NCBI RefSeq assembly: GCF_000974425.1
Contig: NZ_CP010429.1
Coordinates: 3,968,001 to 4,032,000, forward strand
Source of the DNA: Spirosoma radiotolerans
GTDB lineage: Bacteria; Bacteroidota; Bacteroidia; Cytophagales; Spirosomataceae
Direction: 5' to 3'
Length of the DNA stretch: 64,000 nucleotides
In this document: in pieces, positions 59,847-64,000 of the stretch
How the letters are laid out: each line of letters opens with the position of its first letter
Numbering within the stretch: the first letter of the stretch is position 1
Notes under the pieces: model-generated
Database searches by the model: none
What the model was told of the DNA's origin: nothing
The model's input: the letters and a program-made list of their open reading frames with translations, nothing else
Made by a program: the position numbers and the translations under genes

Positions 59847-60367
59847 ATGGTAAATCAGATACTGGTAAAACGAAGACAGAGCCGGTTTTGGTTTTCCACG
59901 AACCCCTAAACTGACTATTCTTCATGAATCATGCCGGACTGCTTTATTCCTGGCTACAGCTTGCCCTAAGAAACCATTAATATACGAGTTAAGGAACATT
60001 TATTTGCTGAGCGAATACCAATTATGCAGTAGCCGACTCAATAAAACACTGAAATTACCGCAGAATCGTCGATTTATACCGCTCCCCGGCCTTGCCATTC
60101 CTTACGTTTGCCCTGGTCCTAGCGGCATCGGTTTGCCCCTGACTGCTAATGGCCAGCTAGTATTGTACTCACCTCCACCTACAAAAAGCCATGGGTAACT
60201 CAATCGCGGTGGAAAAATCAACTACGTTGTCACTTACTGAAGATACGGCAATACTTGACGGTGTAAAAAATATTGTTCCTGTTCAGGGTCGCCTTGCCTA
60301 ACGACACAGGAGAAACCAGCCGAAACACATAAGGAAAAAAACAGTTTAACCGACAAATTTAGCAGGA
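59847..60367. other. Intergenic region between divergent genes, nothing recognised
   Basis: About 520 bases separate the DUF4159 gene and the VOC gene, which diverge. A 36-codon frame (60191-60301) and a 64-codon frame (60004) are present but have no recognisable features. Two divergent promoters are expected. Confidence 0.45.
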
Positions 60368-61306
60368 ATGGAAAATCGAATTTTAGGCCTTCATCATATT
60401 ACCGCCATTGCGAATGACGCCCGTCGTAATTACGATTTCTACACCAACGTAATGGGCTTACGAATGGTAAAAAAAACGGTTAATTTCGATGATCCAGGAA
60501 CATACCATTTTTACTATGGCAATGAAGAAGGCACTCCCGGCACGATTCTGACCTTTTTTCCCTGGGAGGGAATCGGACCAGGAAAAACTGGCGTCGGTAT
60601 GGCGACAGAAATAGGCTATTCAGTACCCAGTGGTAGTCTTGATTTCTGGGTCGATCGATTAAAGCATAGCCTTGTTCGGGTTGGCGAGCTGGGCGAACGA
60701 TTTGGTGAACAATTCCTGCCGTTTACTGATCCTGACGGGCTCAATATTGCCCTTATTATACCGCAGAAAGAAGACAGCCGGACAGCCTGGGAAACAGAAA
60801 ACGTAAAGCAGGATACAGCCACAAAAGGGTTTCATAGCGTTACACTGACCCTTAACGATATAGAAAAAACAGCGGATGTACTGACCGATATTTTCGGATA
60901 TTCGCTGGTATCTCAGGAAGGCAACCGTTACCGGTTTGCCACAGATGCCGTTGACAATGCCGCTATTGTTGATTTGCTGGAATCACCTGATGGCAACCCA
61001 GGGCGCAATGCCGCTGGTACAAATCACCACGTGGCGTTTCGGGTAGCCAACGATACGATTCAGATGGAATACCGCGAAAAAGTGTTGAGTAAGGGGTTAC
61101 AGATAACCCCTAAAATAAACCGCGATTACTTTTTTTCCCTCTATTTTCGCGAGCCAGGTGGCGTTCTTTTTGAAATCGCCACGGACAATCCCGGCTTTAC
61201 CGTCGATGAACCGCTGGCTGAACTGGGTACTCATCTGCAATTACCGGATCAATACGAATCATCGAGAGCAAAAATCGAAAAATCATTACCTTCATTAACA
61301 CTTTAG
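60368..61306 (+). CDS. Ring-cleaving dioxygenase, VOC/glyoxalase family
   Basis: The 312-residue protein has two VOC domains. Metal ligands appear as LGLHHITAIAND (His9 or His10), GTNHHVAFRVA and GVLFEIATD (Glu). This matches MhqO/MhqA-like ring-cleaving dioxygenases that act on substituted hydroquinones. The GNAT gene follows by 19 bases, probably in an operon. The substrate is not known. Confidence 0.88.
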   Translation: MENRILGLHHITAIANDARRNYDFYTNVMGLRMVKKTVNFDDPGTYHFYYGNEEGTPGTILTFFPWEGIGPGKTGVGMATEIGYSVPSGSLDFWVDRLKHSLVRVGELGERFGEQFLPFTDPDGLNIALIIPQKEDSRTAWETENVKQDTATKGFHSVTLTLNDIEKTADVLTDIFGYSLVSQEGNRYRFATDAVDNAAIVDLLESPDGNPGRNAAGTNHHVAFRVANDTIQMEYREKVLSKGLQITPKINRDYFFSLYFREPGGVLFEIATDNPGFTVDEPLAELGTHLQLPDQYESSRAKIEKSLPSLTL

Positions 61307-61325
61307 TAGTTTACCCAGATCCGGA

Positions 61326-61622
61326 ATGACAGAGATAAAGCTGGAACTAAATGAACGAAAACACGGGGCCTTCAACTTGTATGAAGACGGGATTCGAATT
61401 GGCGAAATGGTCGTCAGTATTTCCGATTCTGCCCTCACGGTCTATCATACCGAAGTTGATCAGGCGCAGGAAGGAAAGGGATTTGCCCATCAGCTATTAG
61501 AGGAAATGGTCGGGTATGCCCGCGAAAATGGACTGAAGGTCATCCCCTTGTGCCCTTATGTGCATGCTCAGTTCCGGCATCATCCTGAGGCCTATACAGA
61601 CATTTGGCAACAGCCGGATTAA
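61326..61622 (+). CDS. GNAT-like N-acetyltransferase (YidJ/NATD1 type)
   Basis: The 98-residue protein is a short GCN5-like domain: LNERKHGAFNLYEDGIRIGEMVV, then the acetyl-CoA loop EGKGFAHQLLEEMVGYARENGLKVIPLCPYV. It resembles YidJ/NATD1 proteins with a shortened fold. The acceptor is unknown. It follows the VOC gene by 19 bases and precedes the GAPDH gene by 71. Confidence 0.88.
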   Translation: MTEIKLELNERKHGAFNLYEDGIRIGEMVVSISDSALTVYHTEVDQAQEGKGFAHQLLEEMVGYARENGLKVIPLCPYVHAQFRHHPEAYTDIWQQPD

Positions 61623-61693
61623 TATACTTTATAAAGGAAATCACAGTAACAATACGTACTCATTCAGTAAAGAATCACTTATTTCTATTTCGT

Positions 61694-62707
61694 ATGGCAA
61701 CGATTGCTTTGTATGGATTCGGCCGTATTGGACGGCAATTTCTACGTGTTGGTTTAGACCACAACCTGTTTGTGCCGGTTTCCATTTCTGATATTAGAGA
61801 TGAGCCCACGCTGGCGGCTTTGTTCGCCGTTGATACTAATTACGGTCGCTGGCCCGAGCCCGTATCGGGGAGCGAAGGCCAGTTCACCATTGGTGAGCGG
61901 ACAATTCCGTACATTAATTCGGCCAAGGAAGTTCCGGATTGGGCCACCCTGGGAGTCGATCTGGTAGTTGATTGTACGGGGCGGGCTACGACCCGCGCTG
62001 GTGCACAGGCACACCTTGACCGGGGCGCCAAGTATGTGCTGATCAGCGCCCCCAGTAAATCACTTGCCGACTGCGATGCGGTACTGCTGAAAGGCATCAA
62101 TCTGGAAACGTTCGATCCGGCCAATCACCACATCGTCAGCATGGGAAGTTGTACGACCAATGCACTGGCTGCGGTGGTGAAAGTAATTCTGGAAAATTTT
62201 GGTATTCAGTACGGCCTGTTCTCTACAGTCCACTCCTATACCAACACACAATCGCTCACCGACCAGCCGATGAAAGACCGGCGCGATTCGTGGGCAGCCG
62301 CCGAAAACATCATCCCTTCGTCTTCTGGCGCGGCTCGTGCTCTGCAATTTATCTGGAAAGACCTCAAAATCACCGGCAAGGCCTATCGGGTGCCGACACG
62401 CACGGGTAGTATTGCCGAGCTAAACCTGATCACCGAAAAAGAGTGTACTGTTCAGGAAGTGAATGATGCCTTCCGGAGAGCCGCTACCGAAGGGCCGTTG
62501 AAAGGCGTTATGGATGTTCTGGAAGATGAGTGGGCTTCATCCCGAATCGTTGCTGACCCGCACACATCAATTATTGATTTGCCGCTGACGGCTAAAGAAG
62601 GCAACCTGCTATCTGTAGCAGCCTGGTATGATAATGAATGGGGATTTTCAAATCGGTTGGCCGAAGTAGCAGCCTTTCTGGCCGAACGGATCGAGTCAAG
62701 TAAATAA
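61694..62707 (+). CDS. gap: Glyceraldehyde-3-phosphate dehydrogenase, type I, variant motifs
   Basis: From ATG 61694 (MATIALYGFGRIGRQF) there are 337 residues; the upstream extension overlaps the GNAT end. The NAD motif is GFGRIGR and the catalytic Cys153 lies in GSCTTNA. The common SNASCTTNC(L/I)AP reads SMGSCTTNALAA here, lacking the second Cys, and the later motif is VPTRTGSIAEL instead of VPTPNVSVVDL. It should oxidise glyceraldehyde-3-phosphate, but the altered motifs suggest a paralogue with different cofactor or direction. The Dps gene follows. Confidence 0.88.
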   Translation: MATIALYGFGRIGRQFLRVGLDHNLFVPVSISDIRDEPTLAALFAVDTNYGRWPEPVSGSEGQFTIGERTIPYINSAKEVPDWATLGVDLVVDCTGRATTRAGAQAHLDRGAKYVLISAPSKSLADCDAVLLKGINLETFDPANHHIVSMGSCTTNALAAVVKVILENFGIQYGLFSTVHSYTNTQSLTDQPMKDRRDSWAAAENIIPSSSGAARALQFIWKDLKITGKAYRVPTRTGSIAELNLITEKECTVQEVNDAFRRAATEGPLKGVMDVLEDEWASSRIVADPHTSIIDLPLTAKEGNLLSVAAWYDNEWGFSNRLAEVAAFLAERIESSK

Positions 62708-62743
62708 TAGTTAGTGCTTCCACCTTATTAAACAGTAACCTGT

Positions 62744-63217
62744 ATGCAATCACTCATTGGTATCTCCGCCGAAAACAGAGAAGTCGTCGCACACCAACTG
62801 GCCAAGCTACTGGCAGATGAATTTGTGCTTTACACCAAAACCCTCAACGCACACTGGAACCTGGAGGGAATGGATTTTCATTCGGTCCATCTTTATTTCG
62901 AAGAGCTTTATAAACAGTCGGCCGAGATTGTCGATAGCGTAGCCGAACGCATCCGGCAGTTGGATCACTATGCGCCTGCAACCCTGAAAAATTTCTTGCA
63001 GCTTACCCATCTGACTGAGCAGGATGAGTCGGGCAACGATAGCCGAAGTCAGATAAAAAAGCTCTTGGGTGATCACGAAAGCATCATTGAATTCATTCGG
63101 GGAAATATCGATGAGTTTGCCGATGCACACAAGGACGCCGGAACCAGCGATTTCATCACTGGCCTGATGGAAACGCACGAGAAAATTGCCTGGATGCTGC
63201 GGGCACACCTCAAATAA
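62744..63217 (+). CDS. dps: Dps-family DNA-binding/ferritin-like protein
   Basis: The 157-residue protein has the ferritin-like four-helix fold with Dps ferroxidase residues: TLNAHWNLEGMDFHSVHLYFEEL (His37, His49) and EIVDSVAERIRQLD. It stores iron, consumes peroxide and protects DNA in starved cells; the lysine-rich N-terminal tail typical of DNA-binding members is short here. It is 36 bases after the GAPDH gene and has a terminator after it. Confidence 0.95.
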   Translation: MQSLIGISAENREVVAHQLAKLLADEFVLYTKTLNAHWNLEGMDFHSVHLYFEELYKQSAEIVDSVAERIRQLDHYAPATLKNFLQLTHLTEQDESGNDSRSQIKKLLGDHESIIEFIRGNIDEFADAHKDAGTSDFITGLMETHEKIAWMLRAHLK

Positions 63218-63249
63218 AAACCGGTTTATTCCCTTACAAAAAAATCCCT

Positions 63250-63278
63250 ATCCCGTGCCATAAATACTGGCACGGGAT
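63250..63278 (+). terminator. Terminator after the dps gene
   Basis: ATCCCGTGCCA (63250-63260) pairs perfectly with TGGCACGGGAT (63268-63278) over a 7-nt loop, followed by TT. It lies 33 bases after the dps stop. Confidence 0.7.
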
Positions 63279-63356
63279 TTTGGCATTATCGGGCCGTTTG
63301 AATTTCTTTCCGCACTATACATACTACTTTTACCCAACTACGACACACAGATTCCT

Positions 63357-64000
63357 ATGGAACAAACAAACCCAACAACCAATCGTCAGGGCTTACTGTG
63401 TCTTGTGAAAGGTAAAACGTATAGGCTTACGTTCGCTCTGCTGCTCTGCTCGTTGTATGCTATCGGACAGAACATCAACCGGCAAATGGTAAACCAATTG
63501 CTGGTGAAATTAAAAATTAGTAAGGCTGATGAAAAGCGAGTAGCTGTTTTACTGGAATTGGGCAAGTATCAAATTTTCAAACCCGGCGAGTCAAAACCTG
63601 ACTTAGATAGTGGAATAACGTATTTGCAGGAAGCCCGGAAATTGAGTGACTCTCTCCATTTTTTAAGCGGGCGGCATGAAGCAGAAAGTATAGTTATCAT
63701 CGCACTGATGGAAGGTGGAAATAGGTCTGCCGGACAAACCAGATTTGCAAAATTAATAGCCGATTGTAAACGAACGGGCGATAAAGAAGCCGAAGCCAAT
63801 GCACGAATAAGAGTAGGCATCTGGCTCAGAAATATTGACCATAATTACCAGAATGTTTACGCCAATTTCAAACAAGCTTTACTACTTTATCAATCTGTAA
63901 GAAATCAGGAAAAAGAAATAAATGCCTTACAGGAAATTGCCATTACGCATTTGTATGAGGGCAAAATAGCCGTTGCTGAAACTGAACTGCTGACCGTTCT
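63357..64000 (+). CDS. TPR-containing exported protein, N-terminal part, cut by window edge
   Basis: An ATG at 63357 opens a frame that runs off the right edge after about 214 codons. It has a hydrophobic signal (TYRLTFALLLCSLYAIGQ) from residue 20 and then TPR-like helical pairs (YLQEARKLSDSLHFLSGRHEAESIVI, FAKLIADCKRTGDKEAEANA, VYANFKQALLLYQSVRNQEKEI). The layout matches N-terminal sensor parts of Bacteroidota histidine kinases or LuxR-type regulators, but the output domain is outside the window. Confidence 0.75.
   Translation, partial: MEQTNPTTNRQGLLCLVKGKTYRLTFALLLCSLYAIGQNINRQMVNQLLVKLKISKADEKRVAVLLELGKYQIFKPGESKPDLDSGITYLQEARKLSDSLHFLSGRHEAESIVIIALMEGGNRSAGQTRFAKLIADCKRTGDKEAEANARIRVGIWLRNIDHNYQNVYANFKQALLLYQSVRNQEKEINALQEIAITHLYEGKIAVAETELLTV

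Noticed and set aside
60191-60301. 36-codon frame starting MGNSIAVEKSTTLSL
   Set aside because: Composition is plausible for a small protein, but there is no known family, and the short length gives little statistical support.

Overview
The window reads as chromosomal DNA of a Bacteroidota bacterium of the order Cytophagales, most likely Spirosoma or a close relative. The evidence is a secreted protein with a type IX secretion (T9SS) C-terminal sorting domain, a GldC gliding protein, long-form IspG, TAnnTTTG-like promoter boxes, few Shine-Dalgarno sites, roughly 50% GC, and closest remembered protein families (DUF6728, DUF4197, DUF4159, DUF2279) that are typical of this group. The genus is an inference. 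No prophage, insertion sequence, rRNA operon or CRISPR array was seen.

Layout. 1-5.2 kb: 5' part of a PQQ-dependent dehydrogenase, an exported thiol peroxidase, an SDR epimerase, an AT-rich poorly coding stretch with one orphan ORF, a BLUF blue-light sensor, and tRNA-Pro/tRNA-Ser. 5.3-12.4 kb: housekeeping genes on the plus strand (BatB/BatC-like pair, thiolase, PurC, a STAS protein overlapping RNase Z, the diadenylate cyclase CdaA), then a DUF4332 gene with a 58-residue small gene upstream of it. 12.7-21.6 kb: DUF2279 protein, malate:quinone oxidoreductase, a 1235-residue beta-helix/PA14/T9SS protein, and gamma-glutamyltransferase. 21.6-24.5 kb is the most accessory-looking part: small unassigned ORFs, a 387-residue orphan with a disordered head and Gly/Ala hydrophobic hairpin, and an AT-rich Mrr-type nuclease.

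24.5-29.1 kb is one minus-strand tripartite efflux operon (MarR, TolC, HlyD/EmrA, EmrB) with a two-site palindromic operator in front. 29.4-33.0 kb holds an extradiol dioxygenase and a phosphocholine-type phospholipase C. 33.2-36.7 kb: a half-size EamA protein, a Pif1-HRDC-HTH helicase, and a DUF433/DUF5615 toxin-antitoxin pair whose toxin carries an in-frame TGA. 36.8-45.9 kb: VWA membrane protein, FabG, a PI-PLC-like phosphodiesterase, a GMC oxidoreductase with a Cys cluster, ClpC and WbqC. 46-64 kb: acyltransferase, IspG, DUF6728/YjbR pair, TPR and thioredoxin-fold proteins, GldC, an ArsC-like protein, truncated haemoglobin, DUF4197, CinA, an E2 acyltransferase, deoxyribonucleotidase, desaturase, DUF4159, a VOC dioxygenase, NATD1-type GNAT, GAPDH, Dps and the start of a TPR protein cut by the window edge.

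The least ordinary non-coding signals are two families of degenerate 7-bp-periodic repeats (GTTTGTG-like and AATGATR-like) that sit as inverted pairs in intergenic gaps, plus several very long perfect hairpins at convergent gene ends, two of which contain the stop codons of both genes. No complete, clearly new multi-gene system was found. The best candidates for something undescribed are the 387-residue orphan and the heptamer repeats.
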